Assembly: GCF_000308515.1 (NCBI RefSeq)
Contig: NZ_BAFV01000048.1
Coordinates: 1-64,000, forward strand
Reading direction: 5' to 3'
Length of the DNA: 64,000 bases
Source of the DNA: Nocardia carnea NBRC 14403
Lineage (GTDB): Bacteria; Actinomycetota; Actinomycetes; Mycobacteriales; Mycobacteriaceae
Part shown: positions 26,346 to 36,100 of the stretch, in pieces
How the letters are laid out: each line of letters begins with the position of its first letter
Position numbering within the stretch: the stretch's first letter is position 1
Notes under the pieces: model-generated
The model's database searches: none
The model's input: only the letters and a program-made list of their open reading frames with translations
What the model was told of the DNA's origin: nothing
Made by a program: the position numbers and the translations under genes

Positions 26346-27698
26346 TCACCACTGCGTGGCATCCATATCCACACCGAGGGTGACGGCACAGTCCTTGCCG
26401 CACCGCGCCAGGTCGCGGAGGCGCTCCGGGCGCATCCCGGCCTCCAGCGCGGTGTGCAGCAGGGTGGCCATGGAATGGTGCGGGTCCGCGTCGAGGGCAG
26501 CGTCCAGGGCGATCCCGGCGAACGGACCGTCGCCGCGGACGTAGGCAAAATAGCCCAGCAGCATGGCTGTTTCGGCACGGTCGGCGCCGCCGAGCGCCCG
26601 CGCCAGCCGGGACCACACCTGCTCGGCCGCCTCGGCGTGCACGGTTGCGGCAAGCGCGAACATGCAATCGCGCAGTTCCCTGTCGCGTAATGCCACCGCG
26701 ATATCGGCGAGTTCGCGGGCGGCGAGATCGGCGCCGGATTCGGTGTTCGAAATCAACCAGAGCACGGTGACGAGTTCGCCGCGCAGGAATCCGATCGGGT
26801 CCCCACGGTGAGCGGCCGCGGCGTACCGATCCTTGGCCCGGGCCTGCGCGGCGCCCAGCTCGGCCGAAACCTGGGCGCGTGCTGCGGGATCCGGCGCGAC
26901 CAGTGCGGTGAGTTCGTCTCGGCATCGCCGGATCGGCCGCCCGTCCAGGACTCGATTCAGCGTGACCCGGGAGGCCACCGGATCGGCGATCAAACCGCGT
27001 CTGCCCGGATCGGTGAGACTCCACCAGGGCCGGCCGCCACCGATCGAGTGGGCCGCCCATACCGCCCGCACCGGGACTGCGGCGGCCGCCATCCGGCGCT
27101 GCAATGCGGTGAGGACCGGGATCGGTTGCGGGAGCGAGCCTTCCGGATACGGCAATTCCTCGTCGACGAGGACGACGAGCACGCCCACCACACCAGGCCG
27201 GCCGCATACCCGCGATGCCGCCGCGGCGACGGTGCCTTCATCGGCCGTCTGCCCGGTACCGGGCTGCCGGAGATCGAACCGGACGACGAGATCGATGACT
27301 GCGCTGTCGGGGGCATCGGGTGCGGCACACAGTACAGCCAGCACGAGCGAACGTTCGGGCCGGAAACCGAGCATGGCGGGAATCGCCGCGATGAGATCGC
27401 CCGGATCGTCGAGCCGGGCCGGAGCGGGCCGGGTCAGCCGGTCGTATTCGCCCGTTGTTCCCTCGGCGCAGCGGAGCAGTGAGGAGCCGGCCGGTTGACC
27501 GCCGGCCCGGACGGGTGGCGGCCCGGGCGCGGCAGCTGTCGGCGCGACTGCCCGGGCGGCCAGTGCCCGGGCGGTCGGGCAACGGCCATCGGTGCCGGTT
27601 CCGGTGGCTGCCCGGTCCGCGGGGGCCGGCCCCGGATGATCGGGGGCGTCGAGTCGGGCGGCGGGAGATTGTGAGACGGAGGTCGCTGCGGGTGTCAT
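26346..27698 (-). CDS. DUF4192 domain protein
   Basis: About 450 residues. The first 90 residues are Ala/Pro-rich and low in complexity. The DUF4192 domain starts near LTRPAPARLDDPGDLIAAIPAMLGFRPERSLVLAVL and continues to LADIAVALRDRELRDCMFALA; the end is helical (GADRAETAMLLGYFAYVRGDGPFAGIALDAAL). The family is actinobacterial and of unknown function. The start is ATG 27698 (MTPAATSV); the frame runs further upstream to 27902 without coding character. It is convergent with galE, only 14 bases apart, so terminators must overlap coding ends. It may correspond to Rv2712c by position. Confidence 0.82.
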   Translation of the reverse strand: MTPAATSVSQSPAARLDAPDHPGPAPADRAATGTGTDGRCPTARALAARAVAPTAAAPGPPPVRAGGQPAGSSLLRCAEGTTGEYDRLTRPAPARLDDPGDLIAAIPAMLGFRPERSLVLAVLCAAPDAPDSAVIDLVVRFDLRQPGTGQTADEGTVAAAASRVCGRPGVVGVLVVLVDEELPYPEGSLPQPIPVLTALQRRMAAAAVPVRAVWAAHSIGGGRPWWSLTDPGRRGLIADPVASRVTLNRVLDGRPIRRCRDELTALVAPDPAARAQVSAELGAAQARAKDRYAAAAHRGDPIGFLRGELVTVLWLISNTESGADLAARELADIAVALRDRELRDCMFALAATVHAEAAEQVWSRLARALGGADRAETAMLLGYFAYVRGDGPFAGIALDAALDADPHHSMATLLHTALEAGMRPERLRDLARCGKDCAVTLGVDMDATQW

Positions 27699-28112
27699 GA
27701 GCCGATCATGCGGCGGGTGTTCTCCCAGTTCGCCGCCGTGAGCTGGGACGATGCCGGAAACAGACAAGTCTGTGGATAACTTCTGGTTGTGCACGGATTC
27801 GCTCGTCCGGGGACCGGGTATGCGGCTGGGACAACCATCGAGGCCGAAAGCAGTACGTCCGCGCGAGGGCTGTGCCACACTCCCTTCGTTCATCGGCCGC
27901 ACACCACCCCCGGTCCGGCATCGAGGCCGCTCGGGGCCGGGAATTCACCGGAGGTGGTCGCTGTTGTCACCGCAGAGAGCCGATGCACGGCCCCGCGTGG
28001 CCGTTCATCGTCATGGGGGACAATACAGTGTGATTCGCGGCTCGCGGCGCGGCAGCGGACACAGCAGTTGCCCGACCGGCCCGCCGACGGATCGCGCAGG
28101 AAGGAGTACGCG
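27699..28112. other. 414-bp divergent intergenic region (DUF4192 / PAC2)
   Basis: No gene is supported. A 12-bp dyad CAGAC-AA-GTCTG at 27761-27772, followed by TGTGGATAACTT, is the AT-richest patch and the best candidate for a promoter or operator. In M. tuberculosis the gene sthA lies near this point; there is no trace of it here. Confidence 0.5.
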
Positions 28113-29048
28113 ATGGACTACGAGTCGCGAATGTACGAACTGGAGTTCCCCGCTCCGCAGCTGTCCTCCGACGACGGCTCGGGGCCGGTTCTGGTGCACG
28201 GCCTCGAGGGTTACTCCGACGCCGGCCACGCCGTCCGGCTTGCGACGACCCATCTGCGGGAAAGCCTGGAAAGCGAGCTGGTCGCGTCGTTCGATGTCGA
28301 CGAACTGCTCGACTACCGGTCGCGACGCCCATTGATGACCTTCAAAACGGATCATTTCGCCGACTACGCCGAACCCGAACTGAATCTGTGGGCCGTGCGC
28401 GATACCGCGGGCACGCCGTTCCTGCTCCTCGCCGGGATGGAACCCGACCTGCGCTGGGAGAAGTTCACCACCGCGGTGCGGCTGCTGGCCGAACAGCTCG
28501 GGGTGAGCCGCAGTATCGGTCTCAGCGCCATTCCGATGGCGATTCCGCATACCCGTCCGCTGGGTGTGACGGCGCATTCCTCCAACCGCGATCTCATCCC
28601 GGACAATCAGCGCTGGCCCGGTGAACTGCAGGTTCCGGCCAGTGCCTCCACCCTGTTGGAGTACCGGATGGCCCAGCACGGCCACGAATCGCTGGGGTTC
28701 TCGGTACACGTTCCGCATTACCTGGCGCAGACGTCCTACCCCGAGGCCGCGCAGACCCTGCTCGAACACCTCGGCGAGAACTCCGGGCTGGAATTCCCGC
28801 TGGCTGCCCTCGGGGAGGCCGCGGCGCGGGTCCGCGAGCAGGTCAACGAACATATCGCCGGCAATGCCGAGGTGGAGACGGTCGTCCAGGCGCTGGAGCG
28901 TCAGTACGACACCTTCGTCACCGCTCAGGAACGCCAGTCCAGTTTGCTGGTCGGTGAGGGCGAGCTGCCCAGCGGGGAGGAGCTGGGTGCCGAGTTCGAA
29001 CGCTTCCTCGCCGAACAGGGCGGCTACTCCGACGACGAGCAGAACTGA
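28113..29048 (+). CDS. PAC2 family protein
   Basis: A 311-residue protein of the PAC2 (proteasome assembly chaperone 2-like) family, matching M. tuberculosis Rv2714 in type and position. Recognisable blocks are PVLVHGLEGYSDAGHAVRLA at the N-terminus, GTPFLLLAGMEPDLRWEKF, LSAIPMAIPHTRPLGVTAHS and SVHVPHYLAQTSYPEAAQTLL. The C-terminal 90 residues are helical and charged. Actinobacterial PAC2 proteins form trimers; their cellular role is not settled. The start is ATG 28113, preceded by AAGGAG at good spacing. It may form an operon with the helicase gene 60 bases downstream. Confidence 0.9.
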   Translation: MDYESRMYELEFPAPQLSSDDGSGPVLVHGLEGYSDAGHAVRLATTHLRESLESELVASFDVDELLDYRSRRPLMTFKTDHFADYAEPELNLWAVRDTAGTPFLLLAGMEPDLRWEKFTTAVRLLAEQLGVSRSIGLSAIPMAIPHTRPLGVTAHSSNRDLIPDNQRWPGELQVPASASTLLEYRMAQHGHESLGFSVHVPHYLAQTSYPEAAQTLLEHLGENSGLEFPLAALGEAAARVREQVNEHIAGNAEVETVVQALERQYDTFVTAQERQSSLLVGEGELPSGEELGAEFERFLAEQGGYSDDEQN

Positions 29049-29108
29049 GCGAGCCGATCACCGGCACACGACCACCGTGCCGGTGCCCGGGACCGGGCAC
29101 GACGTAGG

Positions 29109-31616
29109 GTGTCCCGGGTGGATCTGACCGAACTGCTGGAGATACCGGGAACCGACGCCGACGCACTGTACGAGTCGTTCGCGATATGGGCAGCCGATCA
29201 GGGCACACCGCTGTATCCGGCGCAGGACGAGGCGCTGATGGAACTGGCTTCCGGCGCCCATGTCATTCTCTCCACCCCGACCGGTTCGGGAAAATCACTC
29301 GTCGCGGTCGGCGCGCACCTGTTCGCCCTGGCGGGCGGGCGGCGTACGTATTACACCGCCCCCATCAAAGCGCTGGTGAGCGAGAAATTCTTCGCGCTGT
29401 GCGAGGTGTTCGGCGCCGAACGGGTCGGCATGGTGACCGGCGACGCGGCGGTCAACCCGACCGCTCCGATCATCTGCGCCACCGCCGAAATCTTGGCCAA
29501 CCTCGCGCTGCGCGAAGGCGCGAACGCCGATATCGGCCAGGTGGTGATGGACGAATTCCATTTCTACGCCGACCCCGACCGGGGTTGGGCCTGGCAGGTG
29601 CCGCTGCTGGAGCTACCGCACGCACAGTTCCTGCTCATGTCCGCGACGCTCGGCGAGGTCGATTTCTTCGCGACCGACCTCGAGCGACGCACCGGCCGCA
29701 GTGCCGCGGTGGTGGCCGGGACCGAACGCCCGGTGCCGCTGAGCTTCTCCTACGCCCGGACACCGATCACCGAAACTCTCACCGAACTGGTGACCACCCA
29801 CCAGGCACCGGTCTATGTCGTCCATTTCACCCAGGCCGCCGCGCTGGAACGGGCACAAGCGCTGACCAGTGCGAACTTCGCCAGCCGGGCCGAAAAGGAT
29901 GCGATCGCCGAGGCACTCGGCGAGTTCCGGTTCTCCTCCGGCTTCGGCCGGACGCTGTCGCGGCTGATCCGGCACGGGATCGGTGTGCACCATGCGGGAA
30001 TGCTGCCCAAGTACCGGCGCCTGGTCGAACGCCTCGCGCAGGACGGACTGCTGAAGGTCGTCTGCGGTACCGACACACTCGGTGTGGGCATCAACGTGCC
30101 CATCCGCACGGTGTTGCTGACCGGGCTCACCAAGTTCGACGGTGTCCGGACCCGGCGGCTCAAGGCCCGCGAATTCCATCAGATCTCCGGCCGGGCCGGG
30201 CGGGCGGGTTACGACACGATGGGCACCGTGGTGGTGCAGGCGCCCGAGCACGAGGTCGAGAACACCCGGCTGCTGGCGAAAGCCGGTAACGATCCGAAGA
30301 AGATGCGTAAGGTGCAGCGGCGCAAACCGCCCGAGGGTTTCGTATCGTGGAGCGAGGAAACCTTCGAGCGTCTGGTCGCCGCCGCACCCGAACCGATGGT
30401 GTCGCGGTTCGCGGTGACCAACGCGATGCTGCTGAACGTGATCGCGCGCCCGGGCAACTGTTTCGAGGCGATGCGCCATCTGCTGGAGGGCAATCACGAG
30501 CCGCGGCCGGCGCAGCGGCGGCATATTCTGCGGGCCGTGCGGTTGTATCGGGCACTGCGGGACGCCGGGGTGGTGCAGCAGCTGCCGGAACCCGACGAGC
30601 AGGGCCGTTATGCCCGCCTCACCGTGGATCTCCAGCGCGATTTCGCCTTGGATCAGCCGCTGTCGCCGTTCGCCCTGGCGGCGTTCGAACTACTCGACCG
30701 GGATTCGCCGAGTTATGCGCTGGATATGGTGTCGCTGGTCGAGGCCACGCTGGAGGATCCGCGCCAGCTGCTGATGGCCCAGCAGCACAAGGCCCGTGGC
30801 GAGGCGGTGGCCGAGATGAAGGCCGAGGGGATCGATTACGACGAGCGGATGGAACTGCTCGAGGAGATCACCTGGCCGAAACCGCTGGCGGAACTGATCG
30901 AGGCCGCCTACGAGACCTACCGGACCGGGCACCCGTGGCTCTCGGAGTTCGCACCGTCTCCGAAATCGGTGGTCCGCGATATGGTCGAACGGGCGATGAC
31001 CTTCACCGAGCTGATCTCCTATTACGAGCTGGCCCGGTCGGAAGGTGTTGTCCTGCGGTATCTCGCCGACGCCTACCGGGCGCTGCGGCGCACCGTGCCG
31101 GAGGCGGCCCGGACCGAGGAATTGGACGATCTCACCGAATGGCTGGGTGAGCTGGTGCGCCAGGTGGATTCGAGCCTGCTCGACGAATGGGAGCAGCTGA
31201 CGGGCGCGGGCGCCGAAACCGATGCCGGGCAGCTCGCGTTCGGTGCCGAAACCGTCCGTCCCATCACGGCCAACGAACGCGCCTTCAAGGTGATGGTGCG
31301 CAACGCGATGTTCCGCCGGGTCGAACTGGCGGCCCGCCGCCGCTGGGCCGAGCTGGCGGATCTGTCCCCGGGCCCGGACTGGGCGGCCGATCTCGAACCC
31401 TATTTCGCCGAATACGACGGTATCGGCACCGGCCCGGACGCCCGCGGTCCGCAGCTTTTCCGGATCGAGACACGCCCCGGGTTCTGGCAGGTCCGGCAGA
31501 TCATCGACGACCCGGCCGGCGATCACGGCTGGGCGATTGTCGCCGCCGTGGACCTGGCCGAATCCGATGCCGCGGGCGATGTGGTGTTCGACGAGGTCAC
31601 GGTGGTATCCGGGTGA
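29109..31616 (+). CDS. Ski2-like DEAD/DEAH RNA helicase with DUF3516
   Basis: An 835-residue SF2 helicase. Motif I is TPTGSGKS, motif II VVMDEFHF, motif III LMSATLGE, motif V GTDTLGVGINVPIRTVLLTGL and motif VI EFHQISGRAGRAGYD. The C-terminal half (from about residue 400) is the actinobacterial DUF3516 region. The Ski2-like character suggests RNA unwinding during decay or ribosome work, but no substrate is proven by sequence. The start is GTG 29109 or GTG 29118 (SRVDLTELL), three codons apart. Its stop is 33 bases before speD, so the two may share a transcript with PAC2. Confidence 0.88.
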   Translation: MSRVDLTELLEIPGTDADALYESFAIWAADQGTPLYPAQDEALMELASGAHVILSTPTGSGKSLVAVGAHLFALAGGRRTYYTAPIKALVSEKFFALCEVFGAERVGMVTGDAAVNPTAPIICATAEILANLALREGANADIGQVVMDEFHFYADPDRGWAWQVPLLELPHAQFLLMSATLGEVDFFATDLERRTGRSAAVVAGTERPVPLSFSYARTPITETLTELVTTHQAPVYVVHFTQAAALERAQALTSANFASRAEKDAIAEALGEFRFSSGFGRTLSRLIRHGIGVHHAGMLPKYRRLVERLAQDGLLKVVCGTDTLGVGINVPIRTVLLTGLTKFDGVRTRRLKAREFHQISGRAGRAGYDTMGTVVVQAPEHEVENTRLLAKAGNDPKKMRKVQRRKPPEGFVSWSEETFERLVAAAPEPMVSRFAVTNAMLLNVIARPGNCFEAMRHLLEGNHEPRPAQRRHILRAVRLYRALRDAGVVQQLPEPDEQGRYARLTVDLQRDFALDQPLSPFALAAFELLDRDSPSYALDMVSLVEATLEDPRQLLMAQQHKARGEAVAEMKAEGIDYDERMELLEEITWPKPLAELIEAAYETYRTGHPWLSEFAPSPKSVVRDMVERAMTFTELISYYELARSEGVVLRYLADAYRALRRTVPEAARTEELDDLTEWLGELVRQVDSSLLDEWEQLTGAGAETDAGQLAFGAETVRPITANERAFKVMVRNAMFRRVELAARRRWAELADLSPGPDWAADLEPYFAEYDGIGTGPDARGPQLFRIETRPGFWQVRQIIDDPAGDHGWAIVAAVDLAESDAAGDVVFDEVTVVSG

Positions 31617-31649
31617 CCGCCGAGAACGAATGAGCGAGGTCGAAGGGTT

Positions 31650-32045
31650 GTGACGGCGGAGTTCACCGGCCGGCATGTGCTGGCGGAGTTCGGCGGGGTC
31701 GACAGTGCGCTGTGCGACGATCTGGACCGGCTCACGGCAGCCCTGCACGCGGCGCTGACCACCGCAGGTGTCACCATCTGCGAAATGGTGAGCAAGCAGT
31801 TCGAACCGCACGGGGTCACCGTGCTGGCGCTGCTCGCCGAGTCCCACGCTTCGCTACATACATACCCGGAGACCGGTGACATCTTCGTCGATGTCTTCAC
31901 CTGCGGTACCTCCGCCGACAGCGCCGAAGCCGTCGCCGAGCATCTGCGCGCCGCATTGTCACCGCGCCAGGTGCGGGTCTCCACGGTGCGGCGCGGCCGA
32001 GCACCTGTAGCCGACAGGGACGGGGCCGGAGTCCTCGGCGGATGA
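31650..32045 (+). CDS. speD: S-adenosylmethionine decarboxylase proenzyme (SpeD family)
   Basis: A 131-residue pyruvoyl-dependent decarboxylase of the small class 1b type. The self-cleavage motif ESHASLHTYPE places Ser65 as pyruvoyl precursor, with His70 and Cys85 (DVFTCG) at the processing and catalytic positions, two residues offset from Thermotoga Ser63/His68/Cys83. It would make decarboxylated SAM for spermidine. No spermidine synthase (speE) is adjacent, so it is an orphan here. Some SpeD homologues have been reported to act on ornithine or arginine, so the substrate needs caution. The start is GTG 31650 after GAAGGG; the ATG at 31629 stops after seven codons. Confidence 0.85.
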   Translation: MTAEFTGRHVLAEFGGVDSALCDDLDRLTAALHAALTTAGVTICEMVSKQFEPHGVTVLALLAESHASLHTYPETGDIFVDVFTCGTSADSAEAVAEHLRAALSPRQVRVSTVRRGRAPVADRDGAGVLGG

Positions 32046-32313
32046 CTCGCCGGTCGCTCCGTCTGTCCCGGCAATATGTACCTTCGCGCACGCCGGACCG
32101 GCGGCCGCAGCGATCGGTCTCGGTTCGGTCGTGGCCCGCAACAGTCGGACGGCAGGCTTGTCATACACGGGTGACGGCTCCGGCCCCGGTCCGATTCACC
32201 GAGGGGGCACGGTGGGCACGCGGCGAGCCGGGTCCTGCGCACCGTGAGCAGGCGGAGGCGTCGGCGAGCCCGTCCTGGGCGCTACCGGCCGAGCACTGTC
32301 GGGATCGGTCGGC

Positions 32314-32937
32314 TCAGCCGATCGCGGCGGCAGCCAGCATGTAGGCCATCCCGAGGTCCATGATCACGTGCGGTAGTACCCCGAGCGGGAACCCGCGACC
32401 CGGCGGGTCCGGATGCGCCGCCCACCACAAACGGCCTCCGCGCAGCGCCGTCACCGCTACCGCGACCGCATCGCCCAGGAACAACAGCGCGAGGACGGTC
32501 ACCGGCACCACCCCCGGCCCACCGCTGTGTCCGGCAGCGGAATGTCCGGACATGGTCACCAGCATCACCCCGGCCGCGCCGAGGTGATAACCGAGGGCGC
32601 CGGCCCGTCCCGCACCGGCTGCGCGATTGCGCACGAGCCGTGCCGCCGACAGCACACCGAATACCAGCGTCATCGCGAGCAGCACACCGTGTAACGCGTG
32701 AGCGTGGACCTCGGCGGGAAACAACACCATGACCGACATCACAGCGCACATCAACAAATGCGCCGCATCCGATTCGTGGTCGCCGTCCGCACTTCCGCAG
32801 CCCGCGCCGGACGCGGCCGGCGGCCCCGCCCGCGCCGGACGCGGCGTCACCCGGACCAGCACCACCGCGGCCGCGACGGCGAAGGCGAGCGCGACACAAA
32901 CCCGTACCGCCGTCTGGTCGATCCCGAATTCGCCCAT
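32314..32937 (-). CDS. DUF5134 multi-spanning membrane protein
   Basis: A 207-residue protein with six hydrophobic segments, including VRVCVALAFAVAAAVVLV, HALHGVLLAMTLVFGVLSAARLV and a C-terminal MDLGMAYMLAAA. His and Met residues cluster in and around the segments (HLLMCAVMSVMVLF, AEVHAHALHG, MSGHSAAGHSGG, HVIMDLGMAYM). This fits the actinobacterial DUF5134 family, whose function is unknown; the His/Met richness suggests metal binding, possibly copper, as an inference. It is divergent from hrpA across 245 bases. The 268 bases between speD and this gene (32046-32313) hold nothing recognisable. Confidence 0.78.
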   Translation of the reverse strand: MGEFGIDQTAVRVCVALAFAVAAAVVLVRVTPRPARAGPPAASGAGCGSADGDHESDAAHLLMCAVMSVMVLFPAEVHAHALHGVLLAMTLVFGVLSAARLVRNRAAGAGRAGALGYHLGAAGVMLVTMSGHSAAGHSGGPGVVPVTVLALLFLGDAVAVAVTALRGGRLWWAAHPDPPGRGFPLGVLPHVIMDLGMAYMLAAAAIG

Positions 32938-33182
32938 GCCGCATTACCTTTCACGAAGGGAGTGCCAGCGAGTATCGTCGCACGGCATCCCCGGCCAGGG
33001 CACGGGTTCGATCGGAACGGACACAACCAGCGTGCCGCACCGGCGCTCGGCTGCCGGCCGCCCGGCGTGGCCCTGATTCGCGCGCTGTGCGGTGGCGCAG
33101 CCCGCCCGGCCGTCGATCGCATGGCGACCCACCGCGACCGCCGCCGGTGGCTGCCCGGGGTTTCGTTACGCTGGTTGTCGCA

Positions 33183-36100
33183 ATGACCAGGACTGCAGTC
33201 ACTCACCGGGAGCTTCGTACCCGGTTGGCCTCACTCACCCTCCGCGACGAACACCGGCTGCGCAAACGGCTCGACCGGGTACGCGGCGGCGATCTCACCC
33301 CGATCGAATCCGAGATCGGTGCCGCCGAACAACGCGTCGCCGCGCGGCGCGCGGCGCTTCCCGCGATCACCTACCCGGAGCAACTCCCGGTGACGGCGCG
33401 GCGCGCCGATATCGCCGCCGCCATCGCCGCCAACCAGGTGGTGGTGGTCGCCGGGGAGACCGGGTCCGGTAAGACCACGCAGATCCCGAAGATCTGCCTC
33501 GAATTGGGCCGGGGTGTCCGCGGAGCGATCGGGCATACCCAGCCGCGCCGGCTGGCGGCCCGTACGGTCGCGGAGCGGATCGCCACGGAGCTGGACACCG
33601 AACTGGGTGACGCGGTCGGCTACACCGTGCGGTTCACCGATCAGGCCGCCGAGCACACACTGGTCAAACTGATGACCGACGGAATCCTGCTCGCGGAGAT
33701 CCAGCGCGACCGCATGTTGTGGGCCTACGACACGATCATCATCGACGAGGCCCATGAGCGCAGCCTCAATATCGACTTCCTGCTCGGATATCTGAAGCAG
33801 CTGCTACCGCGCCGGCCGGACCTGAAGATCATCATCACCTCGGCCACCATCGATCCGGAGTTGTTCGCCCGGCATTTCGCGGACGGGGCGGGTAATCCGG
33901 CACCGATCGTCGAGGTGTCGGGCCGCTCGTATCCCGTCGAGCTCCGGTACCGTCCGCTGGCACTGCCGGTCGCGGCGGATACCGACGACGACGAGGACCG
34001 CGCGGTGGATCGCGACCCGGTCGACGCGATCTGCGATGCCGTGGTCGAACTGTTCGCCGAGGGCGACGGCGATGTGCTGGTCTTCCTGTCCGGCGAACGG
34101 GAGATCCGCGATACCGCCGATGCCCTCATCGATCTGAAACTCCCCCGCACCGAGATCCTGCCGCTGTACGCGCGGCTGTCGGCTGCCGAACAGCACCGTG
34201 TCTTCGCACCGCATACCGGGCGCCGGGTGGTCCTGGCGACGAACGTCGCCGAGACCTCGTTGACGGTCCCGGGGATCCGCTACGTCATCGACCCCGGTAC
34301 CGCGCGGATTTCCCGGTACTCGATGCGGACCAAGGTGCAGCGGCTGCCGATCGAACCGATTTCCCAGGCCTCGGCGCGGCAGCGGTCGGGCCGTTGCGGC
34401 CGGGTGGCCGACGGTATCTGCATCCGCCTGTACTCCGAGGACGATTTCGACGCGCGCCCGGCGTTCACGGATCCGGAGATCCTGCGCACCAATCTCGCCG
34501 CGGTCATCCTGCAGATGACCTCGCTCGGCCTCGGCGATATCGAACGATTCCCATTCGTCGAGGCGCCCGACAACAGGGCGGTCCGCGACGGTGTCGCGCT
34601 GCTCGAGGAACTCGGCGCGCTGACTCGCCGGCCGGCGGACACACGGGGCGGCGGTCCGGCCGGCACTTCGCACCATCGGGCCGGAGACGATGCGGCCGCC
34701 ACCGAAGCGCGCAGTCCGGACTCGACCGAGGCGGGCGCCACCGGCCGACCGGGCACCGGCATCCGGTCCGCCGCCGTTTCGCAGGGCGAACCGTCCGGAG
34801 CCGCTGCTCCGGACGCGGACCCCGCAGAATCCCGTCCGGGCCGACGTACCGCACATACCGGCAGCTCGGGGCATACGCTCACCGCGACCGGGCGCGAGAT
34901 GGCCAGGCTGCCGGTGGATCCCCGGATGGGCCGCATGCTCGTCGAGGCGCACCGCACCGGCTGTCTGGCCGATGTGCTGGTGATCGTGGCGGCGTTGTCG
35001 ATCCAGGACGTCCGCGAACGGCCGGCCGATCAGCAGCAGGCCGCCGATACCGCTCATGCCCGGTTCAGTGTGCCGAATTCGGATTTCCTGGCCTATCTGC
35101 GGCTGTGGGAGTACCTCAACGGTCAGCGACGGGCCCTGTCGGCCAACCGGTTCCGGCGGATGTGCCGGGAGGAGTTCCTGCACTACCTGCGGATCCGGGA
35201 ATGGCAGGATCTCTACGGCCAGTTACGCACCATCACCAAGGGGATGGGCTGGTCGCTGCACGACGGCTCGGCCGATTCCGCGCCGGCGCAGCGCACCGCC
35301 GCGGGGGAAACAGCCGGCAAGGCCGGCAATTCCCGGCGGCGGGGCCGCCACACCAGGAAACCGGAGCGTACAGAGGGCGGCCGCGATACCGCCGCCGCTC
35401 GCCCCCTGTCCGGCCCGCGGACGCTCGACGAGATGACACCGGATACCGATCCCTGGGATTCGACGGCGATCCATCAGGCGCTGCTCGCGGGCATGCTGTC
35501 GCATATCGGTGTCCGCGAGGCCGAATCCCGCGAGTTCCTGGGTGCGCGCAATGCCAAGTTCATGATCTTCCCGGGATCCGGGCTGGCCAAAAAACCGCCG
35601 CGCTGGGTGATGGCGGCGGAACTGGTGGAAACCTCCCGGCTGTGGGGCCGGATGGCGGCCCGGATCGAACCCGAGTGGGCCGAACGGCTCGCCGGGGATC
35701 TGGTGAAACGCCACTACTCGGAACCACACTGGTCGTCGCGGCGCGGCACCGCGCGCGCCTACGAACGCGTAACGCTCTACGGGGTTCCGCTGGTCACCGG
35801 CCGGCTCGTCGACTACGGCCGGATCGACCCGGAAACGACCCGGGAACTGTTCCTGCGGCATGCGCTGGTCCAGGGCGAATGGGACACCCGGCACGAGTTC
35901 TTCCACCGCAACCGCGCCCTGCTCGACGATATCGCCGACTTGGAGCACCGGGCCCGGCGCCGCGATATCCTCGTCGACGACGAGGTGCTGTTCGATTTCT
36001 ACGATCAGCGGATACCGGCCGATATCGTCTCGGTCCGGCATTTCGACACATGGTGGAAAACCGCCCGCCGCAGCGACCCGCACCAGCTCGATTTCACCAC

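Noticed and set aside
24478..27207. A very long minus-strand frame continuing upstream of acuC
   Set aside because: It is antisense to dtxR and galE, which carry clear motifs; the high GC content keeps shadow frames open. The acuC start is placed at 24477.
31629..31652. ATG upstream of the speD start
   Set aside because: The frame ATGAGCGAGG ends in TGA after seven codons and is not joined to SpeD.
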